From assembly GCF_050948215.1 (NCBI RefSeq), contig NC_135156.1, positions 16,367,257-16,431,256 of the forward strand: a stretch of 64,000 nucleotides of DNA, read 5' to 3'. Shown piece by piece: positions 39,501-45,573 of the stretch. A program made the translations under genes and the position numbers. Positions within the stretch are counted from its first letter, which is position 1. Every line of letters starts with the position of its first letter. The stretch comes from Halictus rubicundus (lineage: Eukaryota > Arthropoda > Insecta > Hymenoptera > Halictidae). The notes under the pieces are model-generated. The model saw nothing but the letters and a program-made list of their open reading frames with translations. It did not search any database and had not been told where the DNA came from.

Positions 39501-40959
39501 AAACACATATTTTCGAAGGTACTTCTTCTAGATGCATTAGCCTTTCTATCGTGCTTAAACTTAAATTGAGTAATTTAACGACGATTTTAACACTAGAACT
39601 GCCGGACCAGTCACAATGACTGGTCCCTGCTTTTTTCTTTTACAATTACTAAAATTGTAAAAATGTTTTCAGCGGAAATTTTTTAACGAACCTCCTCAAT
39701 GAATGGGCACAGTCTTGTCACTGTTCCAAAGCAATATACGTCGGTCGCATTTATTGCTCGGTGGTTCTAGTGTTAACCCCTTGCACTCGAAGCTACTTTA
39801 ACTCCAAAACGAAGCATTTCTTTCGACCTAAAACATTTCCCTTCCATATATTTCTTTTTTCATGGTATACATACGAGAATGGCGCAGTTCACTCGTACAA
39901 TACTGAAATGTTTAGTGATTTATTGTATACAAACAAATTTAATAACGTACAAAATATTTTGAATAACGATGCAGCAATTTTCAGTGGCGCCTTACAGTCG
40001 CCATTCGAGTGCTACGAGTTAATACTCAGGCGGAATAGATTCAGGCACCGCCGTCCTAGGGTTAATATCGGACACGCGTCCATACGACATTTCCAACTTG
40101 CTTTACTGTGTAGATTTGGTACATGCATTTATGGAACGCCCTGTACAGTCGTTCGTCGGGACGAACCCGGTGATTTTCATCTGTCCGCGACGCGTGCGAT
40201 TTTCCACGATCGTGGAAACGAGTTGGTCGTCTTTTCGCCGCGTGTTTCCGCGATTCTACTCGTTTCGATCCGCGTCCGTTCGTCGTTCCACGGATACCTG
40301 TTTGTCTGACGGCGCGTATCTACGTAGCAACGCGTTCGCCGCACGCCTTTCGTTTCGATCCGATCGCGAGCCAGACGGTGAAACGCGCGGAGGAGTGGAA
40401 ATAAAAGGGGTGCTTACGCGATTTTACTGGTTCCCCGGCGTGTCGATCCGCGTTTGCGGATTCGTTCCTCCACACGGGATACCTGTTCGTCTGGCCGCGC
40501 GTTTCTACGTAGCAACGCGCACTCATCGTACGCCTCCCGTCTCGATTCGGGAAGAGGATCGGGAGCTGGAATGCGAAACACGCGGCGGGGAAGTGGAAAC
40601 AAAAGGGTGCGGAGCACGCTGAAGCAATTCCGCGTTCAGAAGCTTGTCGAACGATCCCCGAAACGCGAAGATCGTTGCTCGATCGGCGAGGACCACAATA
40701 ACAAACTGGCCGGAAGGTTACGGCTCAGGCGGACGCGATACGCCGACCTTGAAATCCTACTCTCTCTCTCTCTCTCTCCGTGTAACCTAGAACCGCTCTC
40801 CCTGGTCGGATAGTAATTTCCAGCTCGCAGAGAGGCTATTACATAGGACATTCGCGGCGCGTTCCCTCTCGAAATGAAAGAACTAACCTTGTAGGAGAAT
40901 TGGTCGAACATTCTGCAGACGTCGACATCGTTGCCAAGGATCGTGTAACCGGAATCCAT
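830..40959 (-). CDS. TOX: TOX-family HMG-box transcription factor (10 coding exons, 648 aa)
   Basis: This is a nuclear DNA-binding protein of the TOX family (single HMG box, chromatin and transcription regulator). Joined minus-strand exons are 40959-40888, 6278-6186, 4323-4132, 4044-3926, 3266-2936, 2868-2756, 2471-2336, 2251-1823, 1541-1419 and 1168-830; all phases agree and give 648 aa. In order: the conserved TFHTPSFGDEDFDIPSI motif (about 56-72), a 19-Q tract, an S/P-rich region with a 20-Q tract, the basic KPKSQKKKKKRDPNEP segment (about 290-305), the HMG box with PVSAYALFFRD and ASMW (about 304-372), a 22-Q tract with H/Q-rich sequence, and a C-terminal block with five cysteines (CIRHGC, DEYCSNEC, SHC; 597-626) as in vertebrate TOX4. 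The start at MDSGY is inferred, because the exon stays open upstream of it. Further 5' exons or isoforms are possible. Orthology to one vertebrate paralogue cannot be decided. Confidence 0.93.
1267..1394. mobile_element. Short element with TAGACTGCGGAT ends
   Basis: In TOX intron 9, TAGACTGCGGATC at the left is answered by an AAATCTACAGTCTA end at the right, about 130 bp. The same end motif recurs across the window (11263, 24141, 29548, 38058 and in reverse near 13770, 26390, 38230), so it marks a dispersed miniature family of unknown superfamily. Confidence 0.5.
1419..1541 (-). CDS. TOX: TOX exon 9 (Q-rich)
   Basis: Acceptor ttgttcag, donor GTGAGC, 41 codons in phase 0. It encodes GMMNTAMVSTHIGQQ followed by mixed S/Q/M repeats. 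Placement rests on splice borders and composition. Confidence 0.85.
1823..2251 (-). CDS. TOX: TOX exon 8 (end of HMG box, 22-Q tract, H/Q-rich)
   Basis: Acceptor tattttag, donor GTGACT, 143 codons in phase 0. It begins VYKKKTEAAKKEYLQALAAY (HMG helix 3 and the conserved RASLVSK tail), followed by a 22-glutamine run and histidine/glutamine repeats. Confidence 0.95.
2336..2471 (-). CDS. TOX: TOX exon 7 (core of HMG box)
   Basis: Acceptor ccgtttcag, donor GTGAGT. It encodes PVSAYALFFRDTQAAIKG, then FGEVSKIVASMWDALDSEHKN, the helix 1 and helix 2 region of a TOX HMG box. The family usually reads GQNPNATFGEV here; this copy reads GKNATASFGEV, a local change before helix 2. Confidence 0.96.
2472..2756 (-). 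other. GC-AG intron inside the HMG box
   Basis: The intron between TOX exons 6 and 7 (2755-2472) starts GCGAGT and ends TTTCAG. Using the nearby GT (GTATCG, six bases inside) would put the HMG box out of frame. The split (AA|A of the lysine codon before PVSAY) falls where vertebrate TOX genes also have an intron, as far as I recall. Confidence 0.8.
2756..2868 (-). CDS. TOX: TOX exon 6 (nuclear signal, start of HMG box)
   Basis: Acceptor tcttcag; 37 codons plus two bases. It encodes IKRPSPEPADVG, then KPKSQKKKKKRDPNEPQ, the lysine-rich nuclear signal and first HMG-box residues. The only donor that keeps the HMG box in frame is GCGAGT (AA|GC), so the following intron is of the GC-AG kind. Confidence 0.93.
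2936..3266 (-). CDS. TOX: TOX exon 5 (S/P-rich, 20-Q tract)
   Basis: Acceptor ttattacag, donor GTAAGT, 331 bases. It encodes SSYSSPPGSYAPMSSPR, a 20-glutamine run, MQ-rich sequence and an acidic/serine part (TTTSEDSDDSTPHSG), matching the position of the S/P-rich region before the nuclear signal in TOX proteins. Confidence 0.9.
3343..3566. mobile_element. TTAA-flanked MITE, CACTAGGTT family (E)
   Basis: A 224 bp element in a TOX intron, bounded by TTAA on both sides. Ends are CACTAGGTTCACGG and CCCGTAAACCTAGTG (imperfect inverted repeats). A nearly identical copy is at 54175-54399 and an interrupted one at 26719-27214. TTAA borders suggest mobilisation by a piggyBac-type transposase; no coding sequence. 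Confidence 0.8.
3926..4044 (-). CDS. TOX: TOX exon 4
   Basis: Acceptor tttcacag, donor GTAAGC, 119 bases ending in phase 2. It encodes an M/Q/G/P-rich segment (MMQSTGGIQQSPDGLNLD...). It is placed by splice phase between the TFHTPS exon and the S/P-rich exon. Confidence 0.85.
4132..4323 (-). CDS. TOX: TOX exon 3 (TFHTPSFGDEDFDIP motif, 19-Q tract)
   Basis: The acceptor is ttcgtag and the donor GTGAGT; 64 codons in phase 0. It opens with the family-defining TFHTPSxGDE motif, very close to vertebrate TOX3, and continues with HSHSH and a 19-glutamine run encoded by mixed CAG and CAA codons. Confidence 0.94.
4554..4600. repeat. (TC)n microsatellite
   Basis: An almost pure CT dinucleotide run in the TOX intron between exons 3 and 2. 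Confidence 0.95.
4890..5330. repeat. Pyrimidine-rich low-complexity tract
   Basis: The plus strand is almost entirely C and T here, with CCCGGC/CCCGTC and CTTACTCCTA subrepeats, then an AT dinucleotide stretch at 5320-5370. Long open frames on both strands in this part come from composition. Confidence 0.85.
5567..5610. repeat. (GA)n microsatellite
   Basis: A pure GA dinucleotide run of about 22 units. Confidence 0.95.
6186..6278 (-). CDS. TOX: TOX exon 2 (NENLDFALNVPQ...)
   Basis: An acceptor tttccag and a donor GTGAGT bound 31 codons in phase 0, encoding an H/Q-rich stretch ending GYAMADQ. It directly precedes the TFHTPS exon, as the N-terminal segment does in TOX proteins. Confidence 0.85.
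7480..7591. repeat. Degenerate (GGTA)n tract
   Basis: AGGTAGGT-type tetranucleotides with interruptions (GGTT, GGCA, GACA) fill about 110 bp of the large TOX intron. Confidence 0.9.
9614..10041. mobile_element. Probable TTAA-type element with GGGGGCC ends
   Basis: The left end reads TTTAGGGGGCCTGCAT and the right end ATGCCTGCCGGCCCCCTTAA, an imperfect inverted repeat next to TTAA/TTAG. It abuts the element starting at the TTAA of 10038. Non-coding; superfamily inferred only from the border. Confidence 0.45.
10038..10280. mobile_element. TTAA-flanked MITE, CACGTTGA family (D)
   Basis: Bounded by TTAA at both sides, with GTTTGATCGCCAAACT at one end and GGCGTTCAACGCG at the other, plus the internal CACCCGCATATGGGTGACG palindrome. 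Related copies are at 17935-18148, 44501-44882 and 55373-55860. It is inserted at a TTAA in the left arm of the foldback element. Confidence 0.75.
12208..12633. mobile_element. hAT-type MITE with 8-bp target duplication
   Basis: The element starts TAGGGGTGTGCGAGA and ends TTCTCGCAACCCCCCTA (imperfect inverted repeats) and is flanked on both sides by ATAATGTC. Eight-base duplications with TAGGGGTG ends are typical of hAT elements. The interior holds a (GGGTC)n run at 12253-12290 and repeated AATCCCGAT/TCGGAAATCACGATTCAT units. There is no transposase. Confidence 0.88.
15411..15466. repeat. (CCGCA)n pentanucleotide array
   Basis: Eleven near-perfect copies of a GC-rich pentamer. Confidence 0.95.
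17340..18293. mobile_element. TTAA-flanked element with CCCTTTGCGCTCGAAG end, nested insertion
   Basis: The left border TTAACCCTTTGCGCTCGA and right border GTGCAAAGGGTTAA are inverse. The element is about 950 bp, partly because a CACGTTGA-family element (17935-18148) lies inside. Pairing of these two ends is by orientation and spacing and is not certain. Confidence 0.5.
17935..18148. mobile_element. TTAA-type MITE, CACGTTGA family (D), degraded ends
   Basis: CACGTTGACTGCCATGTCAC at the left and TTTGCCAGTCAAAGTGC at the right, with the CACCCATATGTGGG palindrome. Its TTAA borders have decayed to TTCAA and CTAA. Confidence 0.65.
19372..19584. mobile_element. TTAA-flanked MITE, CCCTTTGCGCTACG family (A')
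   Basis: Starts TTAACCCTTTGCGCTACG and ends TTCAAGGGGTTAA. Its right TTAA (19581-19584) is also the left TTAA of the next element. Pieces with the same TTCG(A/T)CACGAGTCTGAC interior lie near 45600, 48780 and 48910. Confidence 0.7.
19581..20007. mobile_element. TTAA-flanked MITE, CCCTTTGCACTCGA family (A), with internal insert
   Basis: Ends are TTAACCCTTTGCACTCGA and TCGAGTGCAAAGGGTTAA. Compared with the ~250 bp copies at 21586 and 55513, this copy carries about 180 bp of extra sequence in the middle (about 19690-19870). It shares TTAA with an element on each side. Confidence 0.8.
20004..20228. mobile_element. TTAA-flanked MITE, CACTAGAACTACCG family (C)
   Basis: Ends are TTAACACTAGAACTACCG and CGGTAGTTCTAGTGTTAA, perfect inverted repeats. 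Just inside is the short palindrome CCAGTCAAAATGACTGG. Other copies: 39587, 57808, 55160 (reverse) and 38338. Confidence 0.85.
21586..21834. mobile_element. TTAA-flanked MITE, family A (reverse orientation)
   Basis: A 249 bp element from TTAACCCTTCGCACTCGG to CTCGAGTGCAAAGGGTTAA. The interior is a reverse-complement match to the 55513-55761 copy. Confidence 0.85.
26719..27214. mobile_element. TTAA-flanked MITE, family E, split by ~270 bp
   Basis: The outer parts match the 3343-3566 copy (GTTTACGGAGCATTAAGAG at the left, TTTTGACGGGTCCCGTG at the right), but about 26825-27095 is unrelated and begins GGCTGGCCCACGCAATTG. That insert looks like a separate element. Confidence 0.7.
27539..27590. 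repeat. (GA)n microsatellite
   Basis: An AG dinucleotide run, preceded by shorter GA tracts from 27509. Confidence 0.95.
27716..28620. repeat. ~0.9 kb purine-rich block (plus strand)
   Basis: The plus strand is dominated by G and A, with GAGACGA, GGAACGACGA, GGGTGGTGGGTGAC and GGAGGGCGGAGGG subrepeats. The 329-codon open frame on the minus strand here encodes only R/P/S-rich sequence and is treated as composition-driven. Confidence 0.85.
28842..28877. repeat. (TTCC)n microsatellite
   Basis: About nine CTTC tetranucleotide units. Confidence 0.95.
29546..29711. mobile_element. Miniature element, GACTGCGGAT family
   Basis: AACAGCGGATCTTTACGCAAAG at the left pairs loosely with AAAATTCGCAGTCCAG at the right, about 165 bp, AT-rich interior. 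Same family as 1267-1394 and 38056-38243. Confidence 0.45.
29978..30058. mobile_element. Tiny mariner-like palindromic MITE
   Basis: About 80 bp: TTAGGTCAGTGCAAAAATTC at the left is the imperfect inverse of GAACTTTTGCACTGTCTTAA at the right. The end resembles irritans-type mariner termini found in many Hymenoptera, with TA at both edges. The assignment is by memory of that consensus. Confidence 0.55.
30244..30966. mobile_element. Cluster of degraded TTAA-type elements
   Basis: Borders CAACCCTTTGCGCTCGAAG (30247) to GCGTTAAGGGTTAA (30625), then a TTCGAGTGCAAACAGTTAA end (30724), then TTAACCCTTTGCC (30749) to CTCGAGTGCAAAGGGTTAA (30966). The last part matches family A. Exact pairing of ends is uncertain. 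Confidence 0.6.
31342..31370. repeat. (CA)n / (CG)n short tract
   Basis: GCGCGCGCGC followed by ACACACACAC in the large TOX intron. Confidence 0.9.
33306..33866. mobile_element. Possible TTAA-type elements with CCCTTTGAGGACG and CCCTTTGCGCTCGA ends
   Basis: TTAACCCTTTGAGGACG (33306) is mirrored by CCTCATCAAAGGGTTGAA (about 33848-33866), and a second left end TTAACCCTTTGCGCTCGA lies at 33355. One element may be inserted in the other; the inner right end was not found. Confidence 0.45.
36162..36524. mobile_element. Outer inverted-repeat element carrying a nested TTAA element
   Basis: GGCATTCGGGTGTAAACCGT (36162) and its near-complement ending GGCTTACACCCGAAAGCC (36524) flank the TTAA element at 36215-36453. 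The arms are about 30 bp; true outer limits are unknown. Confidence 0.55.
36215..36453. mobile_element. TTAA-flanked MITE, CCCTTAAGTGCAT family (F)
   Basis: Bounded by TTAACCCTTAAGTGCAT and ATGCATTTGAGGGTTAA. It contains GGGGTCC/GGACCCC stems near each end. A reverse-orientation copy of the same length is at 55891-56130. Confidence 0.8.
37293..37340. repeat. (CCCGTTA)n heptanucleotide array
   Basis: Six to seven tandem copies of a 7-bp unit. Confidence 0.95.
38056..38243. mobile_element. Miniature element, GACTGCGGAT family
   Basis: AAGCTGCGGATTGTTATGG at the left and CATCAAATCCGCAGTCC at the right form imperfect inverted ends around about 160 bp. Confidence 0.5.
38338..38736. mobile_element. 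TTAA-flanked MITE, family C, with ~190 bp insert
   Basis: TTAACAACAGAATTACATACCG at the left matches a decayed family C end; GGGCTCGGTGGTTCTAATG plus TTAA closes it at the right. Sequence from about 38505 to 38700, GC-rich and unlike the family, is inserted. The right TTAA is shared with the next element. Confidence 0.6.
38733..38895. mobile_element. TTAA-type MITE, family E, truncated
   Basis: Begins TTAACGCTGGGTTTACGGG and follows family E in reverse orientation (TAATATCTTTAATTTACGAT, then ATGGCCAAAAATTTAG) until about 38895, where similarity stops without a right border. Confidence 0.6.
39002..39068. repeat. 17-bp tandem repeat, 4 copies
   Basis: Unit TCTCTCGATCCTGCGAG repeated four times, nearly perfect. 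Confidence 0.95.
39587..39776. mobile_element. TTAA-flanked MITE, family C
   Basis: TTAACACTAGAACTGCCGG to GGTGGTTCTAGTGTTAA with the CCAGTCACAATGACTGG palindrome near the left end. Confidence 0.82.
39773..40022. mobile_element. TTAA-flanked MITE, family A, diverged
   Basis: TTAACCCCTTGCACTCGAAG to CATTCGAGTGCTACGAGTTAA; 250 bp, the usual family A length. Its left TTAA is the right TTAA of the preceding element. Confidence 0.75.
40245..40625. repeat. Tandem duplication of ~190 bp
   Basis: Two consecutive blocks share TTTCTACGTAGCAACGCG-type, GTGGAAA-AAAAGGG and CGTTTGCGGATTCGTTCC / CGTCCGTTCGTCGTTCC segments in the same order. It lies about 260 bp downstream of the putative first coding exon of TOX, in its intron. 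Confidence 0.75.
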
Positions 40960-40985
40960 GCTGTCCCGGCGCTTCTTCTCGCTGC
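40888..40985 (-). CDS. TOX: TOX exon with putative start codon (MDSGYTIL...)
   Basis: The acceptor cgttccag precedes 40985 and the donor GTTAGT follows 40888. The ATG at 40959-40957 opens 24 codons ending DQFSYK in phase 0, which fits the next exon. The 26 bases between acceptor and ATG contain no stop, so coding sequence could extend into an unseen upstream exon; otherwise this is 5' UTR. The exon is assigned to TOX by strand, phase and the lack of another gene, so it is less certain than the others. Confidence 0.7.
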
Positions 40986-40989
40986 CTGG

Positions 40990-42334
40990 AACGAGGCTTC
41001 CGTCAATGAAAATCGCCCGCGGAAACGCGCTTCGACTCTCGCGACGAGCCAGTACCGAACAAACTGATCGCGATTGCACCGACGATCCCGTCGCTCATCT
41101 TCCCGCGGCTTCCTGCGGCCCAGCACCACCGGGCTCTCTGTCACAGCTTACACGGCTCTCTGGTCTCTGGTCTCTGGTCTCTGGTCTCTTGCTGCCCTCT
41201 TCGCACCTGGTCTTCCGCCGGCTTGTCCCGTTCCGCGAGAGACAATACACCTAACCACGGAAACCCGGCCACCACGCGACTTTCTCACGACGCGCGACCG
41301 ACGACCGTCATCGGATCGCCGATCGATAATTCCGAGGAACTGTAACGGTCGAATTCTACAGAATATTATCCTCCCGATATCCCGATAATCGCGAATCCGT
41401 GATCCCGAGCGAACGAAACCTACTCTCGCACCGGAAAAAACAAAAAAGAGAGCCACTCTCGCGAACCGGCAACTTATACGATCGTTCTGTACACGTCGAT
41501 TATACCGCGTCGAGGATTCCTCGTCCGTCGAGCACGTCGCAAACGTATTCCGGTTTCCTCCGTGGAAACGTATCGCGGCGGAAGATGACGAGCCGTATCA
41601 TCGTGTCGCGCGTTCGAACTTTCCCTTGCGGATTTCACGAGAGTCACGATGATCTCTCTCTCTCTCTCTCTCTCTCTGTCTCGCGACGAAAGACTCGCGT
41701 GTCCACCGAGAGCCACCCGGCCGATCGATTCGGGCTGCGTTCACGCACGACGTATCTCCTCGTGCAGGCTCATCACTGGCGAACAACGACGCGCGGCCGA
41801 GAGTGTACGTACGCTAACGGCTTATCGTGCGCGTTGCGTCAGGTTATCGGCGTTCGTGCCGGGCTCGACGCTCCTCGGAGCGAGCACCGAGAGTCACCGA
41901 GAGATCGCACAGACCACGGACCGGTTCCCTCGAGAGGAAGCGGGCTGGAAGCGGGGCTGGAAGCGGGCCGAAAGAGAGGGAGAGACCCGAACCACGTGGA
42001 CGAATCGCGTTTTATCGTAATCGTCCGCGGTCGTCGCCGCCGCACGAGCGCGATTCCATTTCCTTCTAACCAGCTAGCACCGACTGCGATCGCGAACTGC
42101 GCACCGGTACCGGTACCGGCAACGGCAACATCGACGCTGAGAGCGAAAGCAACCAAGTTATTCGTGACGTCGGTGCTGGTGGTGGTGGTGGTAGTGGTGG
42201 TGGTGGCGAGGCCGCTACCACCGCCGCCGCCTCTGCCTCTTCTGCCTCTCTGCCACCTCTGCCGCCACCGCCGCCGTTTCCACCTCCACCTACAACTTCA
42301 GCTTTTACTCCGCTGTCCGTGCCACCATCGCCAC

Positions 42335-42370
<36 letters not shown>

Positions 42371-42617
42371 CGTGTACGTCAACGTTGGACGCGCGCTCTG
42401 TCAATGCTAGTGGTTGTTGCAGCAACGCGAAAGGTGGGGTAAAGACGATGCAGAGGCCCGGCAAAGATGGAGATGACGGTGACTGTAACAAGATGGTAAC
42501 GATGACGTTCCACGGACCTCCTCTTTTCTATGCGTTTCCTCCTTCTGTTGCCTTCACATCTTCGAAACTGCGCGACGCGCTCTCCCAACTCGACGAGGTT
42601 ACTCGAATCTAGACGAC
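40990..42617 (-). promoter_or_regulatory. CpG-rich region upstream of the TOX start exon
   Basis: CpG-dense sequence directly upstream (minus strand) of the putative first coding exon, with TCTCTGG (41155-41190), (CT)n (41649-41676), GGT (42172-42215) and GTC (42345-42375) repeats. It is a plausible 5' UTR and promoter region, but I see no decisive core element. Open frames here encode poly-G/D or poly-R sequence. Confidence 0.4.
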
Positions 42618-42619
42618 TA

Positions 42620-44172
42620 CACTCGCCGAAATTTCTATAAAGTCACTGTGTTTTGTGACGAATTCTTATAATTATACCATTACCAATGAAAAATTTGTAT
42701 TTGGTAGCATTTCGGGATTACATGAAGAAAGCATACACGCCGATTTCCAAACATAAGTGTAACATTTATTGATAAAAGAAAACGAAAATATAATTTTACA
42801 CACAGAACAGACTGCGAAATTTCTATAATGTCAGTTTCGTTTTATACGGATAAAGTTGAAATTAACGGTTGTTTTTTTATCATATCTATTTTAATGTTTA
42901 GTGTAACCTCCATTTTTTTTTTTTGAATTACATTAAAAATGCGATTGGCCATTGACGAAACTAACTTTTGTAGCGTTTCTGTTTTAACAGACGCCCATGC
43001 TTCAGTCACCGCGTCCCTTAGTTGGCTAATGGAGTTGTATTGTTTGCAGTTTTTATAAACTTGTCGCGCAATGATACCCCAAACATTTTCAATAGGATTT
43101 ATGTCCGGAGAACACAGTGTGCTTCGACGCGTGCACTGCAGCATTATCATGCTGATAAATAAAATGGTCATCTTCAATATTTTCTGTAAAGGGTATTAGA
43201 ACCATGTCTAACAAATCCGTATAATTTTCAGAATTCATTTTGTGTTTTATGAAACACACTGGAGCCCTTTTGTCAGCATTGAACGCAGCCCATATCATTA
43301 GGGAACCACCGCCAAAGTTACGACTCGTTGTTACACTTTTCTCATTTCTCAGATCATGCGAATAATATTTACAGCCATCAGGCCCATCCAAATTAAATTT
43401 TTTCTCATCTGAAAAAATGACAGACTCCCACTCTTTCGTCCAGGACATGTGTGCCCGTGCGAAATCAAGACGGGCCTGTTTATGTGTTTCTTTAAGGCCT
43501 GGTTTACGTTGCATTTTTGTCCACACAAATTGCCCAGAATAATTTAAAAGTAGTTGCACACGTCTTCTTGTTACTGGGAGCTCCAATTCAGCTCGCAATT
43601 GTGCTGCATTTTTCGTTTCCTTAGCCGCAGACCTCATTAATAATGAATGTTGTCTCTGTGACAATTTTTTATTACCACCTTTAAAATGATTTTTTCCGCA
43701 ATTTTCACGTAAATTGATATAATTATTAATCACAGTATATGACCGATTAATTTTCTTAGCAATTGCGCGATTAGAGCAGCCCATATTTTTATAAGCATCG
43801 ATCGATGCTTTTTCTTCAATTGTTAGTACTTTTCCTCTCGGCATTGTACTACACGCGAATCAAATTATAAAAAACAGGATTTCTATGAGTTCTAAAACTA
43901 ATACTTTTAGAATGTTTGCAATTTCCCGTAGTTCTCTGCTCAGAATCCAGAGAAACACTAAGTGACTTTATAGAAACTTCGCACTTGTGTTCTGCACCAC
44001 GCAGAAATAATTAAAAAAAACGTAAATAGTAAACAATGCGGTCTTGAGTGCGCGGTCCTTCTATCCGAGTGTCAGCAAAGCACAAGGCCGGATACGATAA
44101 AGCAACAGAAATTGTAATATTTTAAAAATATCTATGAAAATGACGATGACTTTATAGAAATTTCGGCGAGTG
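42620..44172 (-). mobile_element. Tc3-like (Tc1/mariner) transposon, non-autonomous by deletion
   Basis: A 1553 bp element with 26-bp perfect terminal inverted repeats starting CACTCGCCGAAATTTC, flanked by TA on both sides. A second, imperfect copy of the repeat lies inside each end (about 42812-42835 and 43968-43990), an IR/DR layout. The minus-strand interior encodes a Tc3-like transposase broken by a deletion. Perfect end repeats suggest fairly recent insertion. Confidence 0.95.
42842..43844 (-). pseudogene. Tc3-like transposase, frame-shifted
   Basis: Starts MPRGKVLTIEEKASIDAY with a paired helix-turn-helix N-terminus (AIAKKINRSYTVINNYI). The first catalytic Asp is in VIFSDEKKFNLDG, the second in FIYQHDNAAVHASKH, and the Glu in SPDINPIENVWG, as in the DD34E group. 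The frame breaks at about 43132: the first frame stops at 43089 and the Glu-bearing part (to 42842) is in another frame. Only about 20 residues would separate the second Asp from the Glu instead of 34, so roughly 14 codons plus a base or so are deleted. The product is expected to be inactive. Confidence 0.93.
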
Positions 44173-44500
44173 TATCTGGTTGAACGGTTTTTGGGCCAAA
44201 GAAGACAAACAATTCAAGTGATCGTTTCAATGTTAAGTCGAATATAGTCCAAGTTTTAGAATTTCTAAAATCCACAAAAATTGTTCACACTTTGTAATAT
44301 CGTGTACATATAACAATTACGAAATTTGTTCTCCTCGGTATACTTATGAGTGACTTATATGTTAAGTACAAAGATATAATAATGTAATATTATGATATAA
44401 CATCTGTGGTCGCTAATGACCTAGTTGTTGATGCGACCTGTGTAAATAAATAAATTAAAAGAAATGTCGCTTTGCCACGAGAAATTGTTGTTCGACAATT

Positions 44501-44882
44501 TTAACACCATGTTTTGACCGCCATGTCACCCATATTTGGGTGACGGCATTTGTTTGTCCAGGTTTTAAAACGAATTTTTACGGTAGTATATTCAGTGCAG
44601 CGATTGGGATCTGTGAGATGCAAGAAAGTTGGGGGACTAATCATACATTGAATTTTTTGCAATGTTTATCTCATTAAATAAGGGAGAATGTACATTTCGC
44701 AATGTAAGGGTGAACGCTTCTCGCGAAGCAATGAAACACTTCTTGCGAAGGAATCGTTTTTCAAAATCATATAGAGCGTTACTCAAATGTTTTCCCAGGT
44801 GTATCGGACCCATCTCATTAAGAATAAGTTATTTTGATTTTATGGAGTTTTTGGGGTTTCCAGTTTGGCAGTCGAAGTGTCA
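44501..44882. mobile_element. TTAA-type MITE, family D, with insert
   Basis: Left TTAACACCATGTTTTGACCG and GTCACCCATATTTGGGTGAC palindrome; right TTTGGCAGTCGAAGTGTCAA. About 150 bp in the middle (near 44675-44815) is absent from other copies. Confidence 0.6.
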
Positions 44883-45573
44883 AACCTAATTTACCAATCG
44901 GGGCCCAAGGCTGTACACTCTTGGTGGAATAAAAGAATCGATTTTTCGGAAATGATTGCACAGTCCTTTTGGAAATCTTTCTCTCCAGTTCCTTCTGCTG
45001 GTGTGTTCGATCTTCGAGGGTGCACTCGAATTTGGACAGATTAACCCTTTTCGATATCATAGCGTCTAGCCACGATGTATTTTTGTTCGGTATTAAAAGC
45101 GACACATGGGATACTAGACCTCGTAACCAGTTAAGCGCGTATGACGTGTATACGCGTCAATCGAAAACTCTATTGCGGTGCGGTGAACGTTAATGAATTG
45201 TTAATTTCTTATCGAATAAAAACGTAATTCTTTCTCATTTAGCTTTACTGTTTTCGTAAAATTTATAATAGCCGCACTTGGCCTGCGTTCGACGTGTATA
45301 TTCGTCGTTGCTTGATTTTAATTCCGCGCCGTGAGGGATTTTTCAAATTAAATTCCACAGTTAACTGGTTAACAGGTTCGAGAGTGTACGCGATGCTGGC
45401 GATGTAGCGCCTGCCGCAGTGTTAAAAACAGAAAAAGCGAGAAATTTTCTTGAAGTTAGATACTGTACGCTGGGATTCAACCTACTTTGAAAGCAGAATA
45501 TGAAAAAGTTGAAGAAGTTGGTTTGGAAGAAAAATATAAATAGAAAGTGTGATGTAAATTTTAGGTCCAATCC

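Larger units (their letters stand above)
39391..40147. mobile_element. Element with TACAGGGCGTTCCAT ends, containing two TTAA MITEs
   Basis: ATACAGGGCGTTCCATGAAT at the left and TTATGGAACGCCCTGTACAG at the right are inverted. Inside lie a family C element (39587-39776) and a family A element (39773-40022) that share a TTAA. The outer element is non-coding. Confidence 0.7.
6279..40887 (-). other. Giant TOX intron (~34.6 kb)
   Basis: This is the interval between the putative start exon and exon 2. I recognise no protein-coding exon in it. It carries microsatellites, strongly purine- or pyrimidine-biased blocks, a hAT-type MITE with a target duplication, a long hairpin element, and most of the TTAA-flanked elements listed separately. 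The many open frames lack recognisable domains and follow biased composition. Confidence 0.65.

Noticed and set aside
41399..42442. 347-codon plus-strand frame near the TOX 5' region
   Set aside because: It encodes S/R-rich then poly-R/poly-V/L sequence from CpG and trinucleotide repeats, with no domain, and overlaps the likely TOX promoter region.
42066..42491. Minus-strand frame with poly-D and poly-G as a possible upstream TOX coding exon
   Set aside because: It has no similarity to TOX N-termini that I know, its residues come from GTC and GGT repeats, and no donor could be matched with confidence; more likely 5' UTR or promoter.
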